Below, one piece after another: positions 1 to 8,692 of a stretch of 64,000 nucleotides of DNA (its first letter is position 1; the number at the start of each line of letters is the position of its first letter). The notes beneath the pieces are model-generated. The model did no database searches, had not been told where the DNA came from, and saw nothing but the letters and a program-made list of their open reading frames with translations. This stretch comes from Streptomyces caeruleatus (GTDB lineage Bacteria; Actinomycetota; Actinomycetes; Streptomycetales; Streptomycetaceae), in assembly GCF_001514235.1 (NCBI RefSeq), contig NZ_KQ948925.1:185444-249443 (forward strand). The letters run 5' to 3'. Made by a program: the position numbers and the translations under genes.

Positions 1-872
1 CGGTCGTGGTCGGCCGCCCGGCCGCCGACCAGGTTGCCGACGACCAGGCCGACGCCGTAGACCATCAGCAGCCAGGCGACGTCCGCCGAGGAAAAGCCGC
101 TGACCTCGGTGAAGGTGTAGGCGAGGTAGCTGAAGGCGCCGAACATCCCGCCGTAGCCGAGCGCGGTGGCCGTCAGGGTCAGCCAGACCTGCCAGGACCG
201 GAAGGCCCGGAGCTGGGCCCGCAGACCGGCGGGCGGCGCCGTCGGCGGCAGTGTCCGGTCCGCGCGGCCCGGGACGAGCGTGACGATCCCCGCCAGGGCC
301 AGCACGCCGATCGCGGTCACCGCCCAGAAGGCCGCCCGCCAGCCCCAGCGCTCCCCGACCAGCGCGCCGAACGGCACGCCGAGCACGTTCGCGACGGTCA
401 GTCCGGCGAACATGACGGCCACCGCGCGGGACTTCCTCTCCGGCGCCACCATGTCACGCGCGACCAGCGAGCCGATCCCGAAGAACGAGCCGTGACAGAG
501 GGCCGCGACGATCCGCCCGAGCATCATCACTGGATAGCTCGGCGCGACCGCCGACAGCAGGTTGCCGACGACGAACAACACCAGCAGGCCCACCAGGACC
601 TGCTTCCTGGGCAGCCGTGCCGTCGCCGCGGTCAGCGCGACGGCGCCGATCGCGACACTGAGCGCGTACCCGGAGATCAGCCGGCCGGCCGCCGCCTCGG
701 ACACCGCGAAGCTCGCCGCCACCTGCGGCAGCAGCCCGGCGATCAGGAACTCCGTCAGCCCGATGCCGAAGCCGCCGAGTGCCAGCGCGACGAGTCCGCT
801 CGGCATGCGTGGCCGTTCGCTCGCGCGCTCCGGTAAGAGGAAGTCCGTGTCGCCGGCCCTGAATTCGCTCAT
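1..872 (-). CDS. MFS drug-efflux transporter, C-terminus cut by window edge
   Basis: This is a major facilitator of the DHA1 (AraJ/Cmx-like) type, expected to export a small hydrophobic compound by proton antiport across the cytoplasmic membrane. The reverse strand is open from an ATG at 872 to the left edge, so about 290 residues (eight or nine helices) are visible. After a charged N-terminus (MSEFRAGDTDFLLPE) the reading is strongly hydrophobic, with the family pattern GIGLTEFLIAGLLPQV in helix 1 and GRIVAALCHGSFFGIG in helix 4. The C-terminal helices lie outside the window. It is divergent from the DUF899 gene at 1061. The substrate cannot be inferred from sequence. Family assignment is firm. 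Confidence 0.88.
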   Translation of the reverse strand, partial: MSEFRAGDTDFLLPERASERPRMPSGLVALALGGFGIGLTEFLIAGLLPQVAASFAVSEAAAGRLISGYALSVAIGAVALTAATARLPRKQVLVGLLVLFVVGNLLSAVAPSYPVMMLGRIVAALCHGSFFGIGSLVARDMVAPERKSRAVAVMFAGLTVANVLGVPFGALVGERWGWRAAFWAVTAIGVLALAGIVTLVPGRADRTLPPTAPPAGLRAQLRAFRSWQVWLTLTATALGYGGMFGAFSYLAYTFTEVSGFSSADVAWLLMVYGVGLVVGNLVGGRAADHD

Positions 873-1060
873 GGTCCCACCCTCACGCGTCGTGGTGGAT
901 CCGCCCATGGACAAAGATCGACGGCTCTTGGACGGAAGTGACGGCGCCGGGTTCGGCGGCGGATGTGCCCTGCCGGAGGGGAGAGCGCAAGCTGGAGGTG
1001 GAAGCGGCCGGTCCGTAAGCGGCAGTGCCTTCGGCGGCACCACCCATGGGGAGGTCCTGG

Positions 1061-1861
1061 ATGACTTCGATGCCGAACCTGCCGGAGGTGGTTTCGCGCG
1101 AGGAGTGGCTCACCGCCCGCAGGGAGCTGCTGACCCGGGAGAAGGAGCTCACCCGGGCCCGGGACCGGGTCAACGCCGAGCGGCGGCGGCTGCCGATGGT
1201 CCGCGTCGACAAGCCGTACACGTTCGAGGGCCCGGACGGGCGGGTCGGTCTGCTCGATCTGTTCGAGGGGCGGCCGCAGCTGGTCGTGCACCACTTCATG
1301 TGGACGTACGACCTCGACGCCGACGGCACCGAGCACCCCCGTGACACGGGGTGCAGCAGCTGCTCCTCCGCGGCCGACCAGATCCCCGCCCGGCTGCGGC
1401 AACTGCACGTGCGCAACACGTCGCTGGTCGCGGTGAGCCGGGCGCCGTACGAGAAGCTCGCCGCCTACCGCGCGCGGATGGGCTGGACCTTCCCCTGGTA
1501 CTCGTCGGCCGGCAGCGACTTCAACCACGACTTCCACGCCACCGTCGACGACCGGGTCGCACCCGTCCAGGTCTACTTCCGCTCCGAGGCCGAACTCGCC
1601 GAGGCGGGCACGCCGTGGTCGGCGGGGATGCGGGGCGACTATCCGGGCATCAGCGCGTTCCTGCGGGTCGGGGACGAGGTCTTCCACACGTACGCCACGT
1701 ACGGCCGCGGCATCGAGGAGTTCCACAACTGCTATCCGTACCTGGACCTGACCGCCCTCGGCCGCCAGGAGGCGTGGGAGGAGCCGGCCGGCCGCGCGGA
1801 GCCGCTCGGGCTGGAGGTCGGCGGGCCGGGGCTGCGGCTGCCCGACGAGTACGACGCGTGA
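1061..1861 (+). CDS. DUF899 thioredoxin-like protein
   Basis: A 266-residue protein of the DUF899/COG4312 family, which has a thioredoxin-like fold and is often annotated as a dithiol-disulfide isomerase. The signature is present: LVVHHFMWTYD, then a GCSSCS segment holding the CxxC-like cysteines, and later a GWTFPWYSSAGSDFNHDF block. I chose the ATG at 1061 because GAGG lies seven bases upstream and the protein then begins MTSMPNLPEVVSREEW, like the family; a longer in-frame version from 1025 has a poorer start. The real substrate of this family is not established. It is followed by an MFS gene 56 bp downstream and may be co-transcribed with it. Confidence 0.85.
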   Translation: MTSMPNLPEVVSREEWLTARRELLTREKELTRARDRVNAERRRLPMVRVDKPYTFEGPDGRVGLLDLFEGRPQLVVHHFMWTYDLDADGTEHPRDTGCSSCSSAADQIPARLRQLHVRNTSLVAVSRAPYEKLAAYRARMGWTFPWYSSAGSDFNHDFHATVDDRVAPVQVYFRSEAELAEAGTPWSAGMRGDYPGISAFLRVGDEVFHTYATYGRGIEEFHNCYPYLDLTALGRQEAWEEPAGRAEPLGLEVGGPGLRLPDEYDA

Positions 1862-1917
1862 GCGCCGGTGGCGTGCCGGGCCGGGTCCGGGCGGTGCGCG
1901 GCGTTACGGTCGGCGGC

Positions 1918-3108
1918 ATGGACGGTGATCGCCGAGGGTGGCGTGCGTGTGTGCTCGCCGGCGCGATGTTCGCCGTGTGCATGGCAGGAACCACGCTGCC
2001 GACGCCGCTCTACGGTCACTACCAGGACAAGTTCGGCTTCTCCGAGCTGATGGTCACCGTGGTGTACGCCGTGTACGCCTTCGCGGTGATCGGCGTGCTG
2101 CTGCTCGTGGGCAACGCCTCGGACGCGGTGGGCAGGCGCCCGGTGATCCTGTGCGGGCTGGGCTTCGCGGCCGCGAGTGCCGTCTGCTTCCTGTGCGCCA
2201 CGGGGCTGGGCTGGCTGTTCGTGGGGCGGCTGCTGTCGGGGCTGTCGGCCGGTCTGCTCACCGGGGCCGCCACGGCGTACGTGATGGAGCTGGCACCGGC
2301 GGGCGGCGCCTCCCGGGCCACGCTGGTGGCGACCGCCGCCAACATGGGCGGACTGGGGTGCGGCCCGCTGCTGGCCGGAGTGCTGGCGCAGTACGCGCCC
2401 TGGCCGCTGTACCTGCCGTTCGCCGTGCACCTCGCGCTGGTGGCGGGTGCGGTCGCCGTCACGCTGTGGCTTCCGGAGACCGTACGGGAACGCGGGTCGC
2501 TGCGTACCGTACGACCGCAACGGCCCGGCCTGCCGCCGCAGGTGCGGGCGGTGTTCGGGCCGGCGGCCATCGCCTCGTTCGTGGGTTTCGCCCTGTTCGG
2601 GGTGTTCACCTCGGTCAGCCCGGCGTTTCTCGCCGAGTCCCTGAACGAGCGCAACCACGCCGTGAGCGGGCTGGTCGTGGCGCTGGCGTTCTTCTCCTCG
2701 ACCGCCGGGCAACTGGCCGTCGGCCGGGTCGGGGTCGGGCGGTCGCTGCCGCTGGGCTGCGCCGGTCTGCTCGCCGGTCTCGCGCTGCTCGCGGGCGCGC
2801 TGCGGTGGGATCTGCTGGCGCTGGTGGTGCTGAGCGCGATCGTCGGCGGCATCGGACAAGGGCTGTCGTTCCGCGGGGCGCTGTCCGCGGTCGCGGCGGC
2901 GTCTCCGCCGGAGCAGCGCGCGGCCGTGATCTCGACGCTGTTCGTGGTGGCCTACACCGGTATCTCGGTCCCGGTGATCGGTGTGGGCGTGCTGGCCGAT
3001 CCGATGGGCCTGGAGGGCGCGGGGCTGGTGTTCATCGCCTGCATGACCGTCCTGGTCTCGACCGCGGCGGCCTATCTGCTGCGGCGGCCGGTGCCGGCGA
3101 GTACATGA
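1918..3108 (+). CDS. MFS transporter
   Basis: A 396-residue, twelve-helix major facilitator. It opens MDGDRRGWRACVLAGAMF, and helix 1 contains GTTLPTPLYGHYQ. The loop 2-3 signature is GNASDAVGRRPVIL and helix 4 is GRLLSGLSAGLLTG. The internal C-terminal half is well formed and ends LLRRPVPAST. The frame is open much further upstream, but that part overlaps the DUF899 gene and has no membrane character, so the ATG at 1918 is the likely start. The substrate is unknown. It lies between the DUF899 gene and a DHFR-fold gene on the same strand. Confidence 0.85.
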   Translation: MDGDRRGWRACVLAGAMFAVCMAGTTLPTPLYGHYQDKFGFSELMVTVVYAVYAFAVIGVLLLVGNASDAVGRRPVILCGLGFAAASAVCFLCATGLGWLFVGRLLSGLSAGLLTGAATAYVMELAPAGGASRATLVATAANMGGLGCGPLLAGVLAQYAPWPLYLPFAVHLALVAGAVAVTLWLPETVRERGSLRTVRPQRPGLPPQVRAVFGPAAIASFVGFALFGVFTSVSPAFLAESLNERNHAVSGLVVALAFFSSTAGQLAVGRVGVGRSLPLGCAGLLAGLALLAGALRWDLLALVVLSAIVGGIGQGLSFRGALSAVAAASPPEQRAAVISTLFVVAYTGISVPVIGVGVLADPMGLEGAGLVFIACMTVLVSTAAAYLLRRPVPAST

Positions 3109-3177
3109 GCGAGCCGCGATGAGTTTCGCGCCGTCCGGCGGTCTCACTGTCGAACCCTGCACCGAGGAGGACTCCTG

Positions 3178-3741
3178 ATGCGCAAGGTGACCTATTCGAT
3201 GAACGTCTCACTGGACGGCTACATCGTGGGACCGGACGGCGGTTTCGACTGGTCGGAGCCCGACGACGACGTCTTCCGCTTCTGGATCGACGATATCCGC
3301 GGGGTCGACGTCCACCTGCTGGGGCGGCGGCTGTACGAGACGATGCTGTACTGGGAGACGGCCGACCAGGATCCCTCGCTCGGTGACGATCAGCGGGAGT
3401 GGACCGCGCTCTGGAATCCGCTCCCCAAGGTCGTGTTCTCCACCACGCTGTCGACGGTGCAGGGCGCCGCCCGCCTCGCCTCCGGCAGCGTCGCGGAGGA
3501 GATCAAGCGGTTGCGGGCCGAGCCGGGAGACGGCCAGATCGCGATCGGCGGCGCCACCCTCGCCGCCCAGGCGGCCGCGTCGGGTCTGATCGACGAGTAC
3601 CGGGCCATCGTCTACCCGGTGCTCGTCGGCGGTGGCATCCCGTTCTTCGCCCGGGACGAGCGCCGGGTGGACCTCGAACTCGTCGACACCCGTACCTTCA
3701 ACTCGAAGTTCGTCGGGCTCTGCTACCGGGTGAAGCGCTAG
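3178..3741 (+). CDS. Dihydrofolate reductase-fold (RibD C-terminal) protein
   Basis: A 187-residue member of the RibD_C/DHFR-like family, NADPH-dependent reductases of uncertain substrate that are common in actinobacteria. Key signs are the N-terminal strand RKVTYSMNVSLDGYIVGPDG, the helix RGVDVHLLGRRLYETM and the late GQIAIGGATLAAQAAASGLIDEY motif, which corresponds to the nucleotide-binding loop. The start is well supported: GAGGAGG lies seven to eight bases before the ATG. Its stop overlaps the stop of the convergent arginase-family gene within one CTAG. It is probably not the housekeeping folA; the N-terminus fits the accessory paralogues. Confidence 0.85.
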   Translation: MRKVTYSMNVSLDGYIVGPDGGFDWSEPDDDVFRFWIDDIRGVDVHLLGRRLYETMLYWETADQDPSLGDDQREWTALWNPLPKVVFSTTLSTVQGAARLASGSVAEEIKRLRAEPGDGQIAIGGATLAAQAAASGLIDEYRAIVYPVLVGGGIPFFARDERRVDLELVDTRTFNSKFVGLCYRVKR

Positions 3742-4718
3742 GCCGGGTCCAGGTCGTCGCCCTCGCCGGGTCGTCGCTCCGTGCGCGCCGACAGCCCCCG
3801 GCGCAGGCACTCGGCGAGACGGCCGGCGATCGTGCCGGCGGGGTCCAGGCGCGGGTTGAAGATCGTGACGTCCAGTCCGACGGCTCCCGGGTCGCCCAGT
3901 GCCGTGCGCAGCACGGTCTCCAGCTCCTCCCAGCTCAGACCGCCGGGGAGTCGGTAGTCGACGGCGGGCATGATCGCGTCGTCCAGGACGTCGACGTCCA
4001 GATGGACCCAGAACCCGGCGCCGTTTCCGGTGCCGGTTGCCGTTCCGGTTCCGCCGGTTCGGGTTCCGGCGGTTCGGGTTCCGGCGGTGAGCCGGTCGAC
4101 CGCCCGCCGTGCTGCCGTGGCGGCACCTGACGCCCGTACGCCGTCCAGGTCGAGCGTGTGCAGCCCGGGCGGCAGCGGCTGCATTCCGGCCTGTTCCGAT
4201 TCATCGGTGTCACGGAAACCGAGGGCCACGACGTCCTCGTCGCGCACCAGAGGGCCGCGGCCCTCGAGGTCGGCGAGCAGCCGGGGCCCGCGTCCGGTGG
4301 CGAGGGCGAGGTCCATCGAGGCGGCCTCACCGTACGGCTCCGCCGAGGGCTGGTAGAAGTCGGTGTGACCGTCCAGGAAGAGCAGCCGGGGGTGCTGTCC
4401 GCGGCGGCGCAGGGCGAGGAGGTTGCCGAGCAGGATGCTGCAGTCTCCGCCGAGGACGACCGGGAAACGGCCCGCGTCCAGGACGTCGCCGACGGCGTCG
4501 GCCAGTCGGGCGGAGTAGTCCACGATGCCGTGCGGGTTCAGTACTTGGGTGTCGGCGTCCCGCGTCGGGTCGTAGACCGGCGGTTCGACCCGGCCGGCCC
4601 GTATCGCGTCGAGACCGGCCGGCAGACCGGCGTCGAGCAGTGCCGTCGGGAGCTCCTGGACCCAGGAGGGGCGCAGGCCGAGCACGGACGGTGCCTCGAT
4701 GATCGCGAGTTCCCGCAT
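3738..4718 (-). CDS. Arginase/agmatinase-family protein
   Basis: A 326-residue ureohydrolase-fold protein beginning MRELAIIEAPSVLGLRP. The three metal-binding motifs are recognisable but altered: VLGGDCS (usual GGDHS), FLDGHTDF (usual DAHxD) and HLDVDVLDD. Thus the first Mn-ligand His is replaced by Cys, a variant I believe occurs in other bacterial arginase-like proteins, so the amidine substrate is uncertain. Before the third motif sits a low-complexity Thr/Gly stretch (TAGTRTAGTRTGGTGT) encoded by a small internal repeat, absent from typical family members. The start at 4718 follows GGAGAGGG by about seven bases; upstream in-frame sequence is only the 17-bp repeat array. Confidence 0.8.
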   Translation of the reverse strand: MRELAIIEAPSVLGLRPSWVQELPTALLDAGLPAGLDAIRAGRVEPPVYDPTRDADTQVLNPHGIVDYSARLADAVGDVLDAGRFPVVLGGDCSILLGNLLALRRRGQHPRLLFLDGHTDFYQPSAEPYGEAASMDLALATGRGPRLLADLEGRGPLVRDEDVVALGFRDTDESEQAGMQPLPPGLHTLDLDGVRASGAATAARRAVDRLTAGTRTAGTRTGGTGTATGTGNGAGFWVHLDVDVLDDAIMPAVDYRLPGGLSWEELETVLRTALGDPGAVGLDVTIFNPRLDPAGTIAGRLAECLRRGLSARTERRPGEGDDLDPA

Positions 4719-4724
4719 GTCCGG

Positions 4725-4800
4725 CCCTCTCCGTCGCTGGGCCCTCCCCGTCGCTGGGCCCTCTCCTTCGCTGGGCCCTCTCCTTCGCTGGGCCCTCTCG
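4725..4800 (-). repeat. 17-bp tandem repeat reiterating a ribosome-binding-site-like motif
   Basis: Four full copies and a degenerate fifth of a 17-bp unit (plus strand CCCTCTCCTTCGCTGGG, with T/G and T/C variants) lie immediately upstream of the arginase-family start at 4718. Read on the coding strand, each unit presents AGGAGAGGG, so the proximal copy serves as the probable Shine-Dalgarno sequence. The period is not a multiple of three. The rest of the 386-bp gap to the MHYT gene (4719-5104) holds no gene that I can support; a TTGACA at 5039 has no convincing -10 partner. Confidence 0.75.
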
Positions 4801-5104
4801 TCGCCCTCCTGAGTCCATCTGTGCCACATCCCGGGCACGGGCACCACTCGTGGCCCTGCGGGGACGGGGCGGATCACGCGGATCACGCCCCACCGGCACG
4901 CGTCTCGTAGCAGCTCGTGGCCGGAACTCCCGGGCAATCCGTCCACCTGTCCAGAACTCGTCCCTGGACGACCGGAGTTGACTCACGGTGATACAGAGTT
5001 CAACTGCTACCGACGGTAAAGGCTTGCTTTGCGCACCCTTGACACGTAGAACCTTGCTCCACAACTGGCACACAACTGGCCAGGACTCTGGGGGGAGTTG
5101 GCTT

Positions 5105-5983
5105 ATGCAAGGCACGGTTGACGGGTTCCGCTACGGTGCGGTGACCCCGGTGGCGGCCTATCTGATGGCCTGCCTGGGAGGGGCGTTAGGACTGAGGTGC
5201 ATCGTCCGCTCCCTGCTCAACGGAGAGTCCTGGCGGCCCGGTTGGCTGGCGCTCGGCGCCGCGTCGATCGGGTGCGGTATCTGGACGATGCACTTCATCG
5301 CGATGATCGGCTTCCAGGTCGAGGAGGCCAGGATCCGTTACGACACGGGCCTCACCGTGCTCAGCCTCGGCGTGGCGATCGTCGTGGTCGGCATCGGCGT
5401 GTTCATCGTGGGCTACCGGGGCGCGGGCAAGGGCGCGCTGCCCGGCGCGGGCGTGATCACCGGGCTCGGTGTGGCGGCGATGCACTATCTGGGCATGGCG
5501 GCGCTGCGGGTGGACGGCAGCATCCGGTACGACGTGTTCGCCGTGAGCCTCTCCGTTCTGATCGCCATCGTCGCCGCGACCGCCGCGCTGTGGGCGGCCG
5601 TCACCATCCGCGGCTTTCTGACCAGCCTCGGCGCCAGCCTGGTCATGGGCATCGCCGTGTCGGGCATGCACTACACCGGCATGGCCGCCGTGAGCGTGCA
5701 TCTGCACGGCACGAGCGGCTCGTCGTGGGCGGGGGACTCGCCTTCCTCACTGCTGCTTCCCATGCTCCTCGGGCCGATCGTCTTCCTCGTACTGGCCGGG
5801 GTGGTGGTGATGTTCGACCCGCTGCTGGTCCTCGGCGAGGTCGAGCACAGCCGGTCCGGGACGGCTCGGAACACCGGAACGCCCTCCCGTGCCTTCGCGC
5901 AACAGCCCAGCCGCGCAACGGAGTTCAAGGCCACCGTCAGCACGTCGCGGTCACGCCGGGGTGCGTACGCCCGCAAGGGGTGA
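5105..5983 (+). CDS. MHYT-domain integral membrane sensor
   Basis: A 292-residue membrane protein with the MHYT sensor domain, proposed in the family literature to bind copper and sense diatomic gases or redox state. The three diagnostic motifs sit at ends of predicted helices: WTMHFIAMIGF, AAMHYLGMAAL and GMHYTGMAAV. Seven hydrophobic helices are apparent, followed by a charged 60-residue tail ending SRSRRGAYARKG. No GGDEF, EAL or kinase domain is attached, so any output must come from a partner. The ATG at 5105 follows GGGGGGAG; longer N-terminal versions are hydrophilic and unlikely. Confidence 0.85.
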   Translation: MQGTVDGFRYGAVTPVAAYLMACLGGALGLRCIVRSLLNGESWRPGWLALGAASIGCGIWTMHFIAMIGFQVEEARIRYDTGLTVLSLGVAIVVVGIGVFIVGYRGAGKGALPGAGVITGLGVAAMHYLGMAALRVDGSIRYDVFAVSLSVLIAIVAATAALWAAVTIRGFLTSLGASLVMGIAVSGMHYTGMAAVSVHLHGTSGSSWAGDSPSSLLLPMLLGPIVFLVLAGVVVMFDPLLVLGEVEHSRSGTARNTGTPSRAFAQQPSRATEFKATVSTSRSRRGAYARKG

Positions 5984-6064
5984 CTCAGGAGCGGGAGCAC
6001 GGCGACGCGCCCGGGGTCGCGCTCCCCCTCTCGGCGTTCTCTAGATCATTGTTACGGTGCACAG

Positions 6065-7567
6065 GTGTCTGACTCCTCACGCGATACCGCCGAAGGCGCC
6101 GGCTGGGGCGCCGCCGAACTCGGCACGTACAAGCGGCTGATGCCGCACAAGGTCGAGAAGATCTCCTGGCTCGACCCGAGAATGCTGTGGGCCGCGCGCA
6201 ACGGCGTACTTGCGTCCTGGTTCGGTGACCCCACGGGCCGCACCCGTAACCGCTGGGTGGCCCAGCGGGCGGCCGCGGGCGCGCCGGCCGACAAGGTGAT
6301 CCGGCGGGACGATCCGGACCGGTTCTCCTTCCTCGTCATCGGGGACACCGGAGAGGGTGACGACCCTCAGTACGCCGTCGTGCCAGGGTTCTTGAAGACG
6401 GGTCAGGACACGAGGTTCGCGATTCTCGCGAGCGACGTGATCTACCCGGTGGGCAGCGCCGACGACTACGGCAGCAAGTTCTTCCGGCCGTACCAGGAGT
6501 ACCGGGCCCCGGTCTACGCGATACCGGGCAACCACGACTGGTACGAGGATCTCGGCGCGTTCATGCGCGTCTTCTGCGACGACGCCCCGCCCCTCGCGCC
6601 CGAGCCCGCGCCGCGTGCGCTCAGCCGGGCCGGGCTGAGGTCGCTGCTGTGGCACCGCCCGCGCAAGGGCGACGGTCAACGGCTCGCGGAGCACCGGAAG
6701 TTGAGGTCGGAGGCGGCCCAACAGGCCGTCCAGCCGGGGCCGTACTGGGCGATCGACGCCGGGCCGGTACGGATCGTCGGCATCGACACCGGGCTCCTCG
6801 GGACGATCGACGCCGAGCAGGGCGCGTGGCTGCGCGAGGTGTCGACGGATCCCCGCCCGAAGATCCTGGTCACGGGATCGCCCCTGTACGTGGACGGCGA
6901 ACACCACCCCTGCGCCATCGAGGGCGGCGGAACCGTGGACGAGATCGTGCGGGACCCGGCGCACCGCTATGTCGCGGCGATCGGCGGTGACATCCACAAC
7001 TACCAGCGCTATCCGGTGCAGGTGGACGGCCGCACGATCCAGTACGTGGTCTCGGGCGGCGGCGGGGCGTTCATGCACGCCACGCACACCATCCCGCGCG
7101 TCGACATCGCGAACGTCACCGAGAAGGAGTTCCGCTGCTATCCGCTGCGCGGTGACTCGCTGGCCTTCTACAGCAGGCTGTACGGCCGCCGGCTGCGTCT
7201 GCGCCGCTTCTTCACGCTCAGCGAGGCCGAGGCGTCGGCCGTCGTCGCCGAGCGGCTCGGCATGCCGCTGACCCGGGCCCAGCAGCAAACGGCCCGCATC
7301 TCCTGGCGCACCCGTCTGGTGGCCGCCCTGCTCGGCGCGGGCCGCCGCCCCGACCGCACCGCGCGCTTCCGCCTCCCGGTGCGCAAGATCTACACGTCGC
7401 TGTTCTCCCCGAGCTCGGCGACGTACAGCCCGCCGTTCTTCAAGCAGTTCCTCCGTCTGGACGTCACCCCGGAGACCGTCCGTCTGCGCTGCTACGCCGC
7501 GACGGGCAGCCTCGCCCAGGAGCTGGAACCGCCGGTCGAGGACGAGGTGACGATCCCGCTGGTCTGA
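6065..7567 (+). CDS. Calcineurin-like metallophosphoesterase
   Basis: A 500-residue protein with the binuclear metallophosphoesterase core. Visible motifs are FLVIGDTGEGD (metal ligand Asp), an ILASDVIYPVG block where most relatives have GDxxY, IPGNHDWYEDL (GNHD) and, further on, GGDIHNYQRY (GxHxH-like). No signal peptide is seen, so it is likely cytosolic. About 65 residues precede the core and about 150 follow, including a hydrophobic-basic segment (RLVAALLGAGRRPDR). The substrate is unknown. The start is GTG at 6065; TACGGT lies six bases upstream (6053-6058), so the message could be leaderless, though no clear -35 is visible. Confidence 0.82.
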   Translation: MSDSSRDTAEGAGWGAAELGTYKRLMPHKVEKISWLDPRMLWAARNGVLASWFGDPTGRTRNRWVAQRAAAGAPADKVIRRDDPDRFSFLVIGDTGEGDDPQYAVVPGFLKTGQDTRFAILASDVIYPVGSADDYGSKFFRPYQEYRAPVYAIPGNHDWYEDLGAFMRVFCDDAPPLAPEPAPRALSRAGLRSLLWHRPRKGDGQRLAEHRKLRSEAAQQAVQPGPYWAIDAGPVRIVGIDTGLLGTIDAEQGAWLREVSTDPRPKILVTGSPLYVDGEHHPCAIEGGGTVDEIVRDPAHRYVAAIGGDIHNYQRYPVQVDGRTIQYVVSGGGGAFMHATHTIPRVDIANVTEKEFRCYPLRGDSLAFYSRLYGRRLRLRRFFTLSEAEASAVVAERLGMPLTRAQQQTARISWRTRLVAALLGAGRRPDRTARFRLPVRKIYTSLFSPSSATYSPPFFKQFLRLDVTPETVRLRCYAATGSLAQELEPPVEDEVTIPLV

Positions 7568-7623
7568 GCGCGGGGGGGGCGGGAACAGGGCGGGACGTGA
7601 TCGAGTTGGCAGAGACACAGACC

Positions 7624-7639
7624 CATTGAATTTTCAATG
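7624..7639. promoter_or_regulatory. Palindromic operator candidate before the LLM oxidoreductase gene
   Basis: A perfect inverted repeat, CATTGAA-TT-TTCAATG, sits in AT-rich sequence amid GC-rich DNA, two bases before the GGAGGAG ribosome-binding site of the gene at 7652. Its place and symmetry suit a repressor of the MarR, TetR or ArsR type. No regulator gene adjoins it, so the binding protein is unknown. Confidence 0.5.
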
Positions 7640-7651
7640 ATGGAGGAGTCC

Positions 7652-8692
7652 ATGCCGTCACCGTCCCGCCCGCTGCGCAAGCTCGGCTTCCTCACCATCG
7701 GGCTCTTCGACGAGGCGGATCCACGCCGGGGCCACGAGTCCACGCTGGAGATCATCGAGCTCGGCGAACGGCTCGGCTTCGACAGCGCGTGGCTGCGCCA
7801 CCGTCATCTCCAGTACGGCATCTCCTCCCCCGTCGCCGTCCTCGCCGCGGCCTCCCAGCGCACCAGCCGTATCGAGCTGGGCACCGCGGTCATCCCGCTC
7901 GGCTGGGAGAACCCGCTGCGGCTGGCCGAGGACCTGGCGACGGTCGACCTCCTGTCGGGCGGCCGTCTCAACCCGGGCGTCAGCGTGGGCCCGCCGATGC
8001 ACTACGACCGGGTCAAGGAGGCCCTCTACCCCGACACGGCCGACGCCGAGGACTTCGGCTACGAGCGGGCGCGCCGGCTGCTGGACCTCGTGCGGGGCAA
8101 GCCGGCCACGGACTTCAGCGGGGTCGAGGGTTTCGAGGTGTTCGCGGACAGGGTGCAGCCCCAGTCCCCCGGTCTCGGCAGCCGTATGTGGTACGGCGGG
8201 GGCAGCCTGAGTTCGGCGCGGTGGGCCGGTGAGCACGGGATGAACTTCCTGACCAGCAGCGTCGTCAAGGCGGAGGGCCCCGAGGGCACGGCGTCGACGG
8301 CACCTGACTTCGCGGAGATCCAGCTCTCCCACATCCGCGCCTTCCGCTCCCACCACCCCGACGGCGAGAGGGCCCGCGTCTCCCAGGGCCTCGTCGTCAT
8401 CCCCACCGACTCCGCCACGCCCGAACAGCGTGCGAAGTACGAGGAGTACGCCGCCAAGCGCACCCCGCGGACCACGTCACCGCAGGGTCCGGCGCGGCTG
8501 CTGTTCGCGCCGGACCTCGTCGGCACCTCGGCGGAGATCGCCGAACGCCTCCACGCCCACGCGGCGTTCCGCGAGGTGGACGAGGTGGCGTTCGCGCTGC
8601 CCTTCACCTTCGAGCACGAGGACTACGTACAGATCCTCACCGACATCGCTACCGAGCTCGGCCCGGCGCTGGGTTGGCGTCCGGCCGGATGA
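7652..8692 (+). CDS. LLM-class (luciferase-like) flavin-dependent oxidoreductase
   Basis: A 346-residue bacterial-luciferase-fold enzyme, expected to use reduced FMN or F420 as a TIM-barrel monooxygenase or reductase. It opens MPSPSRPLRKLGFLTIGLFD, with ESTLEIIELGERLGFDSAWL and the later SRIELGTAVIPLGWENPLRLAEDLATVD block typical of the family, then LWYGGGS-like phosphate-binding sequence (RMWYGGGSLSS). GGAGGAG five bases before the ATG at 7652 decides the start over an in-frame ATG at 7637. Its 3' end overlaps the end of the convergent megasynthase gene by 44 bp. It could tailor the megasynthase product, but only proximity suggests this. Confidence 0.85.
   Translation: MPSPSRPLRKLGFLTIGLFDEADPRRGHESTLEIIELGERLGFDSAWLRHRHLQYGISSPVAVLAAASQRTSRIELGTAVIPLGWENPLRLAEDLATVDLLSGGRLNPGVSVGPPMHYDRVKEALYPDTADAEDFGYERARRLLDLVRGKPATDFSGVEGFEVFADRVQPQSPGLGSRMWYGGGSLSSARWAGEHGMNFLTSSVVKAEGPEGTASTAPDFAEIQLSHIRAFRSHHPDGERARVSQGLVVIPTDSATPEQRAKYEEYAAKRTPRTTSPQGPARLLFAPDLVGTSAEIAERLHAHAAFREVDEVAFALPFTFEHEDYVQILTDIATELGPALGWRPAG

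Noticed and set aside
1..836. Plus-strand frames across the left edge.
   Set aside because: They are antisense to a clear MFS transporter and are dominated by Arg, Gln and Pro.
5039..5068. TTGACA upstream of the MHYT gene as a sigma-70-type promoter.
   Set aside because: No acceptable -10 hexamer is found 16-19 bp downstream (CAACTG/AACTGG).
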